Part shown: one piece after another, positions 1 to 10,459 of the stretch
Layout of the letters: each line of letters begins with the position of its first letter
How positions within the stretch are numbered: position 1 is the first letter of the stretch
From: Lonicera japonica
Taxonomy: Eukaryota > Streptophyta > Magnoliopsida > Dipsacales > Caprifoliaceae
Direction: 5' to 3'
NCBI GenBank assembly: GCA_021464415.1
Contig: CM038471.1
Location: 74,254,851-74,318,850, forward strand
Length of the DNA: 64,000 nt
Program-made: the position numbers and the translations under genes
Notes under the pieces: model-generated
Databases searched by the model: none
What the model was told of the DNA's origin: nothing
What the model saw: only the letters and a program-made list of their open reading frames with translations

Positions 1-681
1 ACATTAATTATGTTGCTATTGCATGTATAAAATGAATTAGATTGTCACCAATTGGTTTTATTCATAGTGCATGCGTGCTATAAGTTGGAAAGAAAAATCT
101 CCTCTTTATCTCTCTATAATGTTTTTATTTTTTTAATTAAGATATTTTCATACGTGCTTTATTTTTGTAGTATAAAGATCTATAATCGAATTGGTAAACT
201 TTTTCTTAATTTGTATTTTTGAATGTTCAATAATGTTTACTTTGCAAAATCTTTAGATTGATATTATTACTCTCTCTTTAAACTCGCAATTTTTAAGATA
301 ATTGGTTTTCATTTTCCCCACCCTTTCAATTTTTTAAAGTTTTGATTTTTATTATTATTAATATCAATTTTATTTTGTGTTCACAAATATTAAGAATGTG
401 TCGCACATAAAACCTGACTTTTAAGATAGTATGTTCTTATTTTATTTCAATTGTTATCTTAAACTAATTTTAGAGTAAATGATATGAATTAGCGGACTTT
501 CTCAGTTACTTATAGATTTGTATTTGGGAATCTTTTATTACACAATATAATTCGATCATATATAACAACATTATTTTTTATAAAAGTATTTTTAAATGTA
601 TAATCTCAAAATATTTAATTTAAAGCTAACTTACTAATTCTTACATTGAAAGTATACATAGAAAAACTATGATGTTCCATA
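1..681. other. AT-rich intergenic DNA, no feature
   Basis: Very AT-rich DNA with scattered poly-T and poly-A runs. I see no open frame of interest, RNA gene or clear repeat boundary. Its last 8 bases (674-681) are the left target-site duplication of the adjoining hAT element. Confidence 0.6.
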
Positions 682-1339
682 CAGAGGCGGAGCCACGTGG
701 GGACCGGGTGGGGCCATGGCCCCACCTGGACTTTTCAAAAAATTTCACTGAGTGTGGGGGCTTTTGTGCAACAGTGTAAGTGTAAATTTCAGGGGGCTTT
801 TGTGCAATTCTATTTGTTCAGTGGAGGAGGGCCTGCATGCCATTAGCTGTACAAGTACAAGGCGTGTTTTTGTAATTAAGTGTGAAACAGGTATATTTTA
901 TGGTGTCAAATATTTGGGGCAGATTTTTGTAATACGAGAATAGGTATTAATACTACAATTATTTTTTCTAGGGCTTATTTATTTTTTCAGTTTAGTGCTG
1001 CAGTTCATCGGTTTTATTTTTTCTATTCTTTCATCTTTTGAGGTTGATTTAATATTGGGTTAGAAAAAATTAAATATTATATAGTAAAATGTTTTTGAGA
1101 AAAAATTGGCTCGGAGATTAATATATGAAGTTATTGATAATGAAGATATTATTAAGCATTTTCAAAATATGAAGTTTCAAAGGGGAATACTATAACTAAA
1201 AATATGATTTTTGACGTATAAGATGTTAAGTATTTTATTATAGTATTTTAATTTTAACCTTATTAAAAGTACATGCAAAATTTTTTTAAAAGTGTATTAA
1301 TTTGGCCCCTCCTGGTCTTAAATCTTGGCTCCGCCACTA
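682..1339. mobile_element. Non-autonomous hAT element (658 bp)
   Basis: The ends are inverted repeats: the left end reads CAGAGGCGGAGCCACG and the right end, reverse-complemented, reads TAGTGGCGGAGCCAAG. The 8-bp sequence GTTCCATA occurs directly outside both ends (674-681 and 1340-1347), the target-duplication length of hAT transposons. The interior has only short chance frames and no transposase, so the element would depend on an enzyme from elsewhere. The CAG start and GGCGGAGCC core resemble a hAT-type repeat common in plant genomes. Confidence 0.85.
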
Positions 1340-1661
1340 GTTCCATATGAAGGATATTCTGAATAGATTGAGAGTTCAAATATAGCATATCATAATTTAA
1401 AAAATATTTCCATAATATAATTAATTCTTATAAAATCATCTACATATATAATCGTTGACTATTAGTTGAGAGTTTCTTCTACCTTTAAATGTCAAAATAT
1501 AAAGTATATAATTCATGAGAAGAATATGAATACGAATATATATATATGCATATCAATTATACTTTATTATGATAACTAAGAATTGTCTACGCATCGTGCA
1601 ATCTGAAAACTATATATAAAAAAAATATTATTAATATACTATTAAAGATTAATTTGTCTAT

Positions 1662-1666
<5 letters not shown>

Positions 1667-1703
<37 letters not shown>
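1667..1703. repeat. (TA)n microsatellite
   Basis: A nearly pure TA run of about 18 units in AT-rich spacer between the hAT element and the fold-back element. The rest of 1348-1786 shows nothing I recognise. Confidence 0.9.
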
Positions 1704-1707
<4 letters not shown>

Positions 1708-2089
1708 AATTAGATATTAAAAAAAATTACAAAATTTTTAACACAGAATAACAATGCAAAAATAAAATTTGGCATCGGAGATGGCATAATTAACTGGTAG
1801 TAATGTTTGCACCCCGTAAAACTCTTGCTAACGCTCTCACTCTTACTAACGCTCTCACTCTTACACTCTTATCTAAATAACACTCACATTTTATTCCTAC
1901 CACTCCCACTTATTTTTTAGAATAAATTCCATACTTAATTAATTAACAACATTATTAAGTACATAATAACATAAAATATAGAACAAATGACCCCAAACAA
2001 AGGGCACAACCTCTAAATCTACTTGGTTGAAGGTATGAGACAAGCCTCCATCTTTCACACACCTCCATGTCGGAAGCGTTAATGAAAGA

Positions 2090-2710
2090 GAGCATCCAGA
2101 GGTTTACTCGATTTTTCATTTCATTATTTATATTATTTTCATAACATATACATCAAATATATAAACAAAAAACACAATTTTCTATTTAAAGCACGAAAAA
2201 GTTTTACTCAATACCCCGTAATCGAGTTGCAGGCTTGTACAATTGGCTGCTCTCAATTGAGTATGAAATCCCATAAAATGTCAAATTGATATGCTTTCGG
2301 AAACTTCATTCGATTAAGAGCATCCGAGTGTTGCTATATCATTCTTGGCCGTGAGCAGCCGAATGACACTACACTAATCACACTCGGTTCCTCTCAACCG
2401 AATAAAGGTTCTAAGAGTATATCAATTTGATATTTTATGGGATTTCATACTTGGTTGAGAGAAGCCGAATGTATAAGCCCGTAACTCGATTACGAGAAAT
2501 CAAGTAAACCTTATTTATACTTTAAACATAAAATTGTGTTTTTTGTTTATATATTTGATGTGCATGTTATGAAAATAATATAAATAATGAAACAAAATAA
2601 AAACATGTATGCCTCTCTTTCATTAATTTTTTCTTACTTATTTTCCTTCCCTTGTTCCAAAATTTGTTTTTTCCCTACCATTGTTCTAAAACGTAAACTC
2701 TTGCATCAAT
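2090..2710. repeat. Long imperfect palindrome in fold-back copy A
   Basis: Two arms of roughly 250 bases face each other around a centre near 2350. Matching landmarks are the AATATATAAACAAAAAACAC block on the left (near 2160) and its complement near 2545, and ATGAAATCCCATAAAATGTC near 2262 with its complement near 2435. Inner arm sequences contain the stem motif GGTTGAGAG and its variants. A transcript across this region would fold into one long hairpin. Confidence 0.85.
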
Positions 2711-3106
2711 GGTGAAAGTTTTCTTGCATCAATAATAAAGGTTTTTTTGACTGTTTTGGTGCAACCGAACTTTGTTGCTAAACTCATTTGAAAATGGTAG
2801 AGATGGTAGAAAAAATTTGGAAAAAAATTTAATATGAAAAGAAATATTTAAAATATATTAAATATGAGATAGTTAAACAAATCTTTTAATTAGTTTGCTT
2901 AAAAATTAATTAATTTTTGTATTAAATTAAACAGTGCTTCTATGGAGACACTAAATTAGAACACACATTTGGGACACGCTTATGTGGCAAAGCTGAGTCA
3001 GATTCAGAATTTTAAGAAATTAAAAATTAAAAAATATAAACACTCTCTCCCCTCCCCTCCCCTCATACATAACTCCTCCCTCTCCTCTCCTTCTTCAATC
3101 AAAGAG

Positions 3107-3238
3107 ATGGAACAACTGCCGTCTTCTGCCGCCGACCCCTATCTCCGTCAATTTCTATTTGTCGATAACTCCCTCTTTCCTTTGATTCCGCCGGAGAAGA
3201 AGAAAATTGTTTTCCTCAACCTAGACGAAAGTTCTTCG
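3107..3238 (+). other. Exon-like open segment inside the MULE, unidentified
   Basis: A frame starting with ATG at 3107 runs for 44 codons and ends at a plausible donor (TTCG|GTAATA). The peptide begins MEQLPSSAADPYLRQ and includes a PLIPPEKKK stretch. It is preceded by a CT-rich leader and followed by intron-like DNA. I do not recognise the protein. Its position just inside the left end of the element suggests a captured first exon or the element's own second gene. Confidence 0.35.
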
Positions 3239-3599
3239 GTAATATTATTCACACTTTACCTAATCATCTTTATCTAATTTTGCTGGATATGAAGTACAGT
3301 CAATTCCATGATGTAACTATTTCTTAGGGTTTCGTAAAGTAGATTTATATGACATTGGGGCTGCTTTATCTTTGACTTTTGGGGTTGAATGGATGAACAC
3401 TAAATCAGAGGTTTTCTTTTTCTTTGTTTTGGGTGCTTTTATATGTTATTCAATTTATATTGCTTTTCCATTTGTATTGAATTGTATGCTGTTGAAAAAT
3501 TGTAAGCTTTTGTTTCTAAAAAATTAACAAAATTTAACCCTTCTTGAGTTTTCATTCAGCTTATAAATAGTTAAATGTTGTTATGATTTAATGGCTGAG

Positions 3600-3757
3600 G
3601 TTTAAAGAAGCTCTTAATAAACAACAAAATAGCAAGATCAACCCCAACAGAGCTAAGGAGACAGTGGAAGCTTCGCAACTTGATTTTTATGATAATGTCT
3701 TAGCTGTTAAAAATCCTTCTTTTATAGGTCACATAAAAGGCCTCGGATACTTGTAAA
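3600..3757 (+). other. Open segment of unknown origin inside the MULE
   Basis: An open stretch in one frame encodes FKEALNKQQNSK, then continues through AKETVEAS and NPSFIGHIKGLGYL to a stop at 3755-3757. The composition is protein-like and less AT-rich than its surroundings. No family was recognised and no clear splice sites bracket it. It may be a piece of a captured exon. Confidence 0.25.
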
Positions 3758-3960
3758 CATTTAGTTGAATTTCTAAAATAATCAATTACATTGATCTATA
3801 TTCCATACAACAAGGGAAAATGGTTTTTAAATCTTAAAAATGTATAAGGGGTAAATAACAGTGTCGCCGAAACTTAATATGCCTTTTAGATGGTTGGTAG
3901 TGCTTTTGGCACGGGTTGTGACATAGTATATAAATATTGGTTTTCTTAAAACTGCCTTTA

Positions 3961-4025
3961 GGAGGCTCGACAATAACAATCTATGCGGACCAATCTCTGA
4001 ATCCGTTAATAACTCTCAAAGTATG
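3961..4025 (+). pseudogene. Fragment resembling a leucine-rich-repeat gene
   Basis: After a possible acceptor (CTGCCTTTAG) the DNA encodes RRLDNNNLCGPISESVNNSQ. This fits the plant extracellular LRR consensus (LxxNxLxGxIPxxV), one repeat unit long. LRR receptor-like kinase genes commonly have one repeat per small exon, which fits a captured single exon. The preceding DNA looks intronic. No kinase or further repeats are seen, so this is a relic at most. A chance match is possible because the segment is short. Confidence 0.4.
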
Positions 4026-4029
4026 AAAA

Positions 4030-5600
4030 TAGAGAATTTAATTTTCTTTATAATATTTTTCCACTATAATCCGTCCTCCATACCTTTATACACACGGCTT
4101 GTAATCCAATGTTCTGTTATTTGACTTAGTGTTTTGTGTATATTCTTGATTTTTTCCAGATAGTTTCCTCGTTGTCTTTGAAGCTGCACAGTGTTTGGGT
4201 AAATAGAAAAATCATAAGCTTGCTACTGTCGTTTGTACAAGCCTCGGATATATGCATGTTTGCTTGTCCTTGGGTTCAGGATTCTTTGGTGGAGAATTAC
4301 TAGCGGCATTGGTACAAAGCTTACTATTGTTTGCTATAGCAAAGCATTACATGTGTGCTTTTGGAACCAAAGTGGTAAAGGCTGTTGCTCTATCTCTGCC
4401 CCTTGAAGAAGCCTATACTACCAAAAGAATCACCATGACAAGAACACGCGCAAATGATTATACTGCATTTTGGAACCAGCAAAGCAGATTGTATTGTTGA
4501 AGAGAAATTTAAGAGTCTCTTTTGTTGTGTTTATAATTGTGAGAAAATCATGTAAAGTTGTTTCCCTTGGGTGTACAATAAAAAAATCATTTTTCCATTG
4601 TAGTAGTATTTATCCATTAAGTTCAGTTATGTTGGTGCAAGCATTGTATCTTATTTAGACATGTAAGTGTAATTGACTTATAATTGTAATATATTATTCA
4701 AATTGTATTTGCTTTATGTGAGTGAGTGAATTGGAGTTTAACATCATTGTTACATAAAATTGCTTTATTTGTGTCTCAAAATAATGGAACATAAACCTTT
4801 TTTGCATAATTTCATTTGATTGGCTGGAGTTGATAATGGCAGTGGAAGAGTGGTTTATCGCAAAAAGGCTTTTATGATATCAATTATGAACGAGAATATA
4901 CACATTGATTAAATCTAAAAAAAAATACCCTCTTTATTTGAGATGGAGTACATGTAAATGTTCTGTTATGTCTAAAATACATTCATAGATACACTAAATT
5001 CTGTATATGCATACATACTTCAGAGTAAGGCATTGTTTTATTATCTATAATGTGTATTAAGATTTTTCTCTTCATGCTGAATAAAAAATAAGAAGGAGAC
5101 AGATTTAATGAATATAAAATAACAGAGGACTATAGACCTGCAAAATCAACAAAAGTAAAATAAGCTATTTCATACCAAACTATCCTAACTACAACATATA
5201 CTAAACAGAAAACAAGACTCGGATATAGGAACTCCATCTGTCCAAAATTAAGAGCTCAAGTTTCTTTTAAACATGATAAACATACCAAAAGTCACAAGAT
5301 AAACTAATTAATAACAAAGTAATACTTCACCTTATCATGCTAGCTACAGGGACTAAGGCTCCTTTTAAATAAAATTGTTATTAATTAGCAAAAAACTACC
5401 AGTAAACATTCATATTAAAATATTGTAATAAAACCTTAAACCCAACATTCGACTCAATATTATTCTCGTAAAAAATAAAATAAAAACAATAAAATAATGA
5501 TTTAAATTTGTTTGCCCTATCTACGATACATATAACGCAGTTGCAAAATCCATGATTAGTATCACATAACTTGTCCATAAATATTGTTATTACATGATGA
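4030..5600. other. MULE interior, no assignable gene
   Basis: Mostly AT-rich DNA with a few short frames (for example 4252-4500) that I cannot tie to a family. A Stowaway-like half-end (CCATCTGTCCAAAATTAAG) occurs near 5234. It ends at the 3' side of the minus-strand transposase gene. Confidence 0.5.
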
Positions 5601-5611
5601 ATCTACTTCAA

Positions 5612-8600
5612 TCAGCCTATATTTCCCTTCGCTTGCATATCTTGTATATTTGACGGCTGGACCGGGTTCGAGTCATTGTTTTGCCCATCTCGAGCACCCC
5701 AAAATGGGTAAGAATATCCTGTAGCAGAATGACCTTTTTTAAAAAAGAAAGAAATAATGTATAGTTTCTTAATAGAGTGAAAGACGGACTATGAAAACAT
5801 ACGTGTTGTACCTGATAAGGAAAACTAACTCCGTATAACATATTATAAGTTTGAGCATGAGCTAGATAATGATTTTCTGCACCAAAAGGACTTCATTTGG
5901 TTTGCGAATATCCTCCATATCCCTACACAAATCCAATTTGAGAATCCTAAAAGAAAGAATATTAGAAGAAAGGAATTTATTTCTTCTTTTTTTTATCTTT
6001 TGAAAAATAAAATGAAAAACAAAAGAAATGTCAATCATCTCTTTACCAAGTCGAGCTTCAGAGAATCTTGCAAAACTTGACTTGTTGGAACCTCAAAATA
6101 TCCCCCATGTGTGGTAAGTTCTCCATGTCCATTTTCAAAAACCTGAAAAAAATATTAAAAATAAGTCCTGACTAACTTGTACTTTTAAGCTTCTAGAATA
6201 ACAACAAAAATTTCCTCACTAACTCAAATTTTTTAACATGAACAACCTGATTTTTAAAAAATTCAGAGCATCCTTCTTGTGTTATAAACTCCACAGATCC
6301 ACTTTGAGAAGGCTACATAACAATAAAAAAACAAAAATTTCATTCAAATTCATAAACAAAAAGAAAGAGGGAAAAGCAAGTTGTGAGATTTCAAAGTGAA
6401 TGTAAATATACCTTTTCCAAATTCAATCCCTGAATGAATTTAGAGCATCCTTCTTGTGTTGTAAACTCCACAGATCCACTTTAAGAATGTTACATAACAA
6501 TAAAAAAACAAAAAAATCATTCAAATTCTTAAACAAAAAGAAAGATGGAAAAGTAAGTCATGAGATTTTAAAGTGAATGTAAATATACCTTTTTCCAAAT
6601 TCACTCCCTGAATGTTGTTTCGACTTATGGCCTTTTTCATTTTCGTTTTCTCTTTTTCCTTCTCATCTTCCTTCTCCTTCTTCTATTTTTTCTTTTTAAC
6701 AACTTTCTCCAATCTACCTTGTCTTTTTTTAGAAGGTGGATGGCCTTTGCTACGAACTGCTAAAGGACTTTGGACGATGATTTTTTCTTTGGCTAAATGA
6801 TTAACATCATTGTTAATTGATGACAAGTTAGCTTGGCTGCTTTCCACATGCATTTGCTGGCTACTCCTAAAATTTTCATCACCATTCCTTAACTCTTCTC
6901 CCAAGCATTTAATCCATTGCATAACCACTTTTTTCTTGTCTTCGTTAATAGCTGCTAAATCTATAGCTTCATAAAAGGCATTGCACATCCTATCAAAACG
7001 TTCATTCTCAGGGTTTATCGTCCAATCAGAATACATGATTTTGACTTTTGTGTGGCACCTTTTTACATTTTTTCTCCATCGGTGAAGAATGTATTTTTCA
7101 GGTATTCTTTTAATCTTATTTTGAATCATAACAGTGATAGCATGTCTGCATAAGATTCCCTAAATTCAAATAAACGACAATTACACTTGAGGTCACCACT
7201 ATTAAAATAAAAACAAACTGTAAAAGTGGCTTGTCTAGGACTCTCTCCAGACATATCTTCTGAGATTCCATACACATGAAAACCACATTCTTCTTTAAAT
7301 GAAATCACCTCATAATAAAGTTTCCCCGTTAGCTTAATTTGAAACTCTTTGAATTTTGATGTGGTGTATGCGTCTTGACATTGTTTCTCTATCTCATAAT
7401 GTGTGATACAAGAGACCCAAGAGTTGAAAGAGTTGAAATCTTCTTGGTTTTCCTTTTGCACCTTACTTCGTAATGCATTCTTATACTGTTCCACAAATTG
7501 TTTAAAGGTAGTTGATGATGTAACATATCCATCGAAAAATGAATTCATACTCTCACTTCTTTGAGTCGATGACATTCTTGCCCAAAAATTATCTTTTAGA
7601 AATGATGGAACCCACCGTCGCCTTTCACTGTACAAACCAAGCAGCCAATCATTGTCTTGAACATTAAACTTCTCAGTGAACCCATTCTAACTTCTTTCAA
7701 ATTCTTCAGGAGTCAAAGAATTATAAATTGCACTTTTCATTGCATATTTGATGGACTCGTACTGCTTGTAACCTTGTAACTTTTCTGGCAGTTTCTTCAT
7801 AATATGCCACAAACACCACCTATGACGCGCATTGGGGAAAACAACTTCAATAGCCTTTTGCATGGCTTTGTCTTGGTCAGTAATTATTGCAGAAGGAGCT
7901 CGACCATCCATACATGCAAGCCAAGCATTAAAAAGCCACATAAACGTTTCAGTATCCTCATCTGATATCAACCCACATCCCAAGAGTATTGATTGACCAT
8001 GATGGTTGACACCAACAAAAAGTGCAAATGGCATTTTATACTTATTAGTCAAGTATGTTGTGTCGAATGTGATAACATCGCCAAACTCCTCATAAGCTGC
8101 CCTACTTCTTGCATCTGCCCAAAAGACATTTTTCAACCTACCATCATCATCCAAGTCCATCAAATAGAAAAAATTACAATTATTAGCTTGCATTTTCAAA
8201 AAGTAGTTTTGAAGCGCACTAGCATCTCCAACACCGAGTCTTAGTTAGCGAACTTTATTAAGATAATTGTAACAATCTTTTTGTGTGAATGGCACATTCT
8301 CATGCCCACTAGCCTGCACCAAAAAAGAATTATATTGTTTGTTTGGCCTAATCCCTGCCATGTCATTAATTTCAAGCCTCCTTTTAACATAAGCTTTCAT
8401 AACTTGATTTGTCTTGTAATATCGGGATTTTTCTGGACTCAAATCATGATTGTGCTTAATAGTTACAGACGTTAACCTCCACTTTTGGTCGTAGCATAGA
8501 ACCGCTCTAATCATTGCTTTGCAATTTGTTTTGCTTGTTGGACGCATTTTAAAGGCATTTCTTGACTTGCTTTGCGATATACCTGATCGAGAGCATGCAA

Positions 8601-8858
8601 TAACAACACAATTCACTTGCCCATCTTCTCCCTTTACTGAAGACCTTTTTTTCACTGGAAATCCTTTTTCATTCCCATATTGAACGTAGTATTCTAATAA
8701 TTCATCAACTGAATCAAAAACATTCCTACTTCGGGTGCTTTTTTGTTCTCGTTTGCAGCTACTCCATTTTTTAAACACTCATCAACAATTACCGTATTTG
8801 TTTCATTTTCATCAATTTCCCTATTTGAATAAGATCCTAACGCGATTTCAGTTTCCAT
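5612..8858 (-). pseudogene. FAR1/FRS-type MULE transposase, decayed, six exons
   Basis: The reading order on the minus strand is as follows. An N-terminal FAR1 zinc-binding region (about 8720-8290) includes ELLEYYVQYGNEKGF and the C...H residues near KHNHDLSPE. The MULE transposase core (about 8170-7690) has ITFDTTYLTNKYKMPFA, a TDQD acidic motif and RHRWCLWHI. A SWIM zinc finger near 7180 has CNCRLFEF. A lysine-rich tail follows. Small 3' exons with GT-AG borders are predicted at 6412-6489, 6247-6312, 6047-6142, 5812-5946 and 5612-5718, the last ending in a stop. The frame is broken by a TAA at the NKVR junction (about 8242), a TAG at about 7690 where family members have tryptophan, a TAG in the lysine-rich tail (about 6682), two more stops in exon 5, and single-base losses near 8710 and 7155. 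In FAR1-RELATED SEQUENCE genes this architecture became a light-signalling transcription factor. Here terminal repeats and decay favour a dead transposase. The start at METEIAL (8858) is a guess; another ATG lies at 8921. Confidence 0.8.
6260..6613 (-). repeat. 177-bp tandem duplication of a transposase exon and intron
   Basis: Units 6260-6436 and 6437-6613 are near-identical head-to-tail copies. Each holds coding sequence (SGSVEF.TQEGCS on the minus strand), the following intron, and the next exon boundary (IQG.NLEK then a GTATAT donor). The unit at 6437-6613 has lost the AG acceptor beside its copy of the exon (6490-6491, AG to AA). Confidence 0.8.
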
Positions 8859-9032
8859 TCCTGACAAGTCAAAACTAGTTAATGAAAACCATCTCAAATG
8901 CATTTTCCTTATAATGTACACAATATAGGATTATAATTCAATATAGAGATATTCAATCTAAGTTTCTGTTTGAAACACATTAAAAGCATTGACATATGGA
9001 CATTGGAATTAAACATATAAAATAATAACATT

Positions 9033-9141
9033 GCCTCTGTCCAAAATTAAGCACCCATTTTTTATTTTTTATTTTGGGGGATACCCCAAATAAAGAGTCC
9101 GCTTTTTCATGCCTTGAACTCTTAGTGTGAGATGAAGGGAG
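9033..9141. mobile_element. Decayed Stowaway-like MITE
   Basis: The left end resembles CTCTGTCCAAAATTAAGCAC and the right end, reverse-complemented, TACTCCCTTCATCTCAC. This is the general CTCCCTCCGTCCCAAATTA layout of Stowaway (Tc1/mariner) MITEs. The TA target duplication is kept only on the right. Confidence 0.4.
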
Positions 9142-9414
9142 TACAAAGTAAATTGAAGATTCCAAAACTAACTGAATATTATGAAAAATAAAAACTATAT
9201 CAGAACTTCACCATAAACATAATTTAGCTATCAAAACAAATTATTTCTTTCAAAGATAAACTACTGCATAGTTACGTTCCAATTCTTATTATAATGAAAG
9301 TGCAGTAATCAAGTGAAGAAATATATAAACATATATGTATACATATATAGAGAGACATCAATAAAATTAAATCCATTTTTCCCTTTTGTTTTTTTCCAAG
9401 CTAACTAATCAATA

Positions 9415-9600
9415 CCTACCGGAGTTTTTATATTTGTATAAAAATAATAAATCTTGTAAAAAGCAAAAGAGACATCAATGGAGGTTAAAAGGACAAAGTT
9501 GCATTATCAAATGCTTCACGCTGAACCTACTGGAGGGTTTATTTTTGTATAAAAATATTAAATATTGTAAAAAGCATAAGAGACATCAATAGAGGTTAAA
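9415..9600. repeat. Pair of 75-bp direct repeats
   Basis: Units 9415-9489 and 9526-9600 share CCTACYGGAG at the left, TTGTATAAAAATA in the middle and AGAGACATCAATRGAGGTT at the right, separated by 36 bases. Both lie upstream of the transposase gene within the element and could be subterminal repeats. Confidence 0.75.
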
Positions 9601-10036
9601 GTTTGATAACAAAACTTGTATATATAGTACTTACTGAATTAAGTAATCTTTCTTTGTGCCTTGAACTCTTTGAAAGTCTGATAACAAAGTTGTAATGGCT
9701 CTTTGCTACAAAAGTTTAGAGTGAGACACCTATTGTGGAAACCCACGACGATAAATCGTGGAGAGAGAATTAGGGTTAGAAGGTGCGTGACGGAGAGAAG
9801 TAGGGTTAGAAGCCACGAGATTACGTAGGAATAGATTGCAATTTTGAGATAAGTTGTTAAAAAAAATAATAATTAATTGATGACTAAGCAGCCACGTAGG
9901 AATGTCCCTCTTTAGTGTCCCCAAGGTGTGTCAACAGATAATTATCATAAATTAAAATAAGTAAAATGAAAATAACAATTAATTTTTTTAAAAAAAGTAT
10001 TAACAAAAATTTTGTGAGGTAGCAACGTTACTGCCC

Positions 10037-10459
10037 TGATTAACCCTCCAACGTTAAAATTTAGTTTTGATGGTATGCTCGTAAAGTGGTTGGCCCTTGA
10101 CCAATAATATAAAATATTTTAATTTACAACCAAATTACAGCCATGCCCACCTGTCAATTCGCAGAACAAGCCCTCAATCTCACTAACTTGAAGGGGCAAA
10201 ATGGGAAAACAAAAAAGAAACTCGTGCGGGGCCGTATCCATCTTAGAAAAGAAAAGTCGGTGGCTGGTACTGCGAATCTGGCGGGGGGATAATTTTGACG
10301 TAAAAAATCCTTAAATTAGGCTAAAGAATGGAAAATGAAAAATAAAAAACGGACCTCAAATCTCTATTTAATTTTACCCCAACCTTTTAACTTTACCCTC
10401 CTCAAATCTCGGTGTTCGTGTACAAATTTGTTTAATCAACATAAACAGAACAGAAATCC
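10037..10459 (+). promoter_or_regulatory. Upstream region of UBA gene 1
   Basis: About 420 bases separate the end of the fold-back element from the inferred first exon. A poly-TA stretch at 10474-10490 could serve as a TATA region, but no transcription start can be fixed. The whole nested transposon therefore ends within half a kilobase of this gene's start. Confidence 0.4.

Larger units (their letters stand above)
2932..9947 (-). mobile_element. Mutator-like element with FAR1-type transposase, nested
   Basis: A 7-kb element lies inside fold-back copy A. The 9-mer TAAATTAAA sits at both junctions (2923-2931 and 9948-9956). The uninterrupted copy B has this 9-mer once at the matching place (52356-52364), as expected for a 9-bp Mutator target duplication. 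Related inverted ends begin GGAGACACTAAA (2944) and, reverse-complemented, GGGGACACTAAA (ending 9922), followed by shared TACGTGGC-like and AGTCA motifs. The outermost 12-25 bases match less well. The cargo is a broken FAR1-family transposase gene on the minus strand and, at the other end, fragments that look captured from host genes. Confidence 0.8.
1795..10036. mobile_element. Fold-back DNA transposon copy A, interrupted by a MULE
   Basis: The left end (GGTAGTAATGTTTGCACCCC, from 1796) and the reverse-complemented right end (GGGCAGTAACGTTGCTACC, ending 10036) match each other. Both match the ends of a second copy at 51129-52501. The flanking 8-mers are TAATTAAC (1787-1794) and TGATTAAC (10037-10044), 7 of 8 identical, consistent with a decayed target duplication. 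Most of the span is a younger insertion (2932-9947); without it the element is about 1.2 kb, close to the 1.37 kb of copy B. It encodes no protein. The superfamily is uncertain: 8-bp duplications fit hAT or some Mutator-like elements. Confidence 0.8.

Noticed and set aside
752..943. 63-codon frame on + strand
   Set aside because: Lies wholly inside the 682-1339 hAT element, with no family similarity and no conserved start context; a chance frame in non-coding transposon DNA.
2969..3277. 102-codon frame taken as a gene from 2969
   Set aside because: The first 46 codons run through the MULE end and AT-rich leader; only the part from 3107 looks protein-like and it ends at a splice donor, so the full frame is not a gene.
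5617..5841. 74-codon minus-strand frame as an independent gene
   Set aside because: It spans an intron between two predicted 3' exons of the transposase pseudogene in a different frame.
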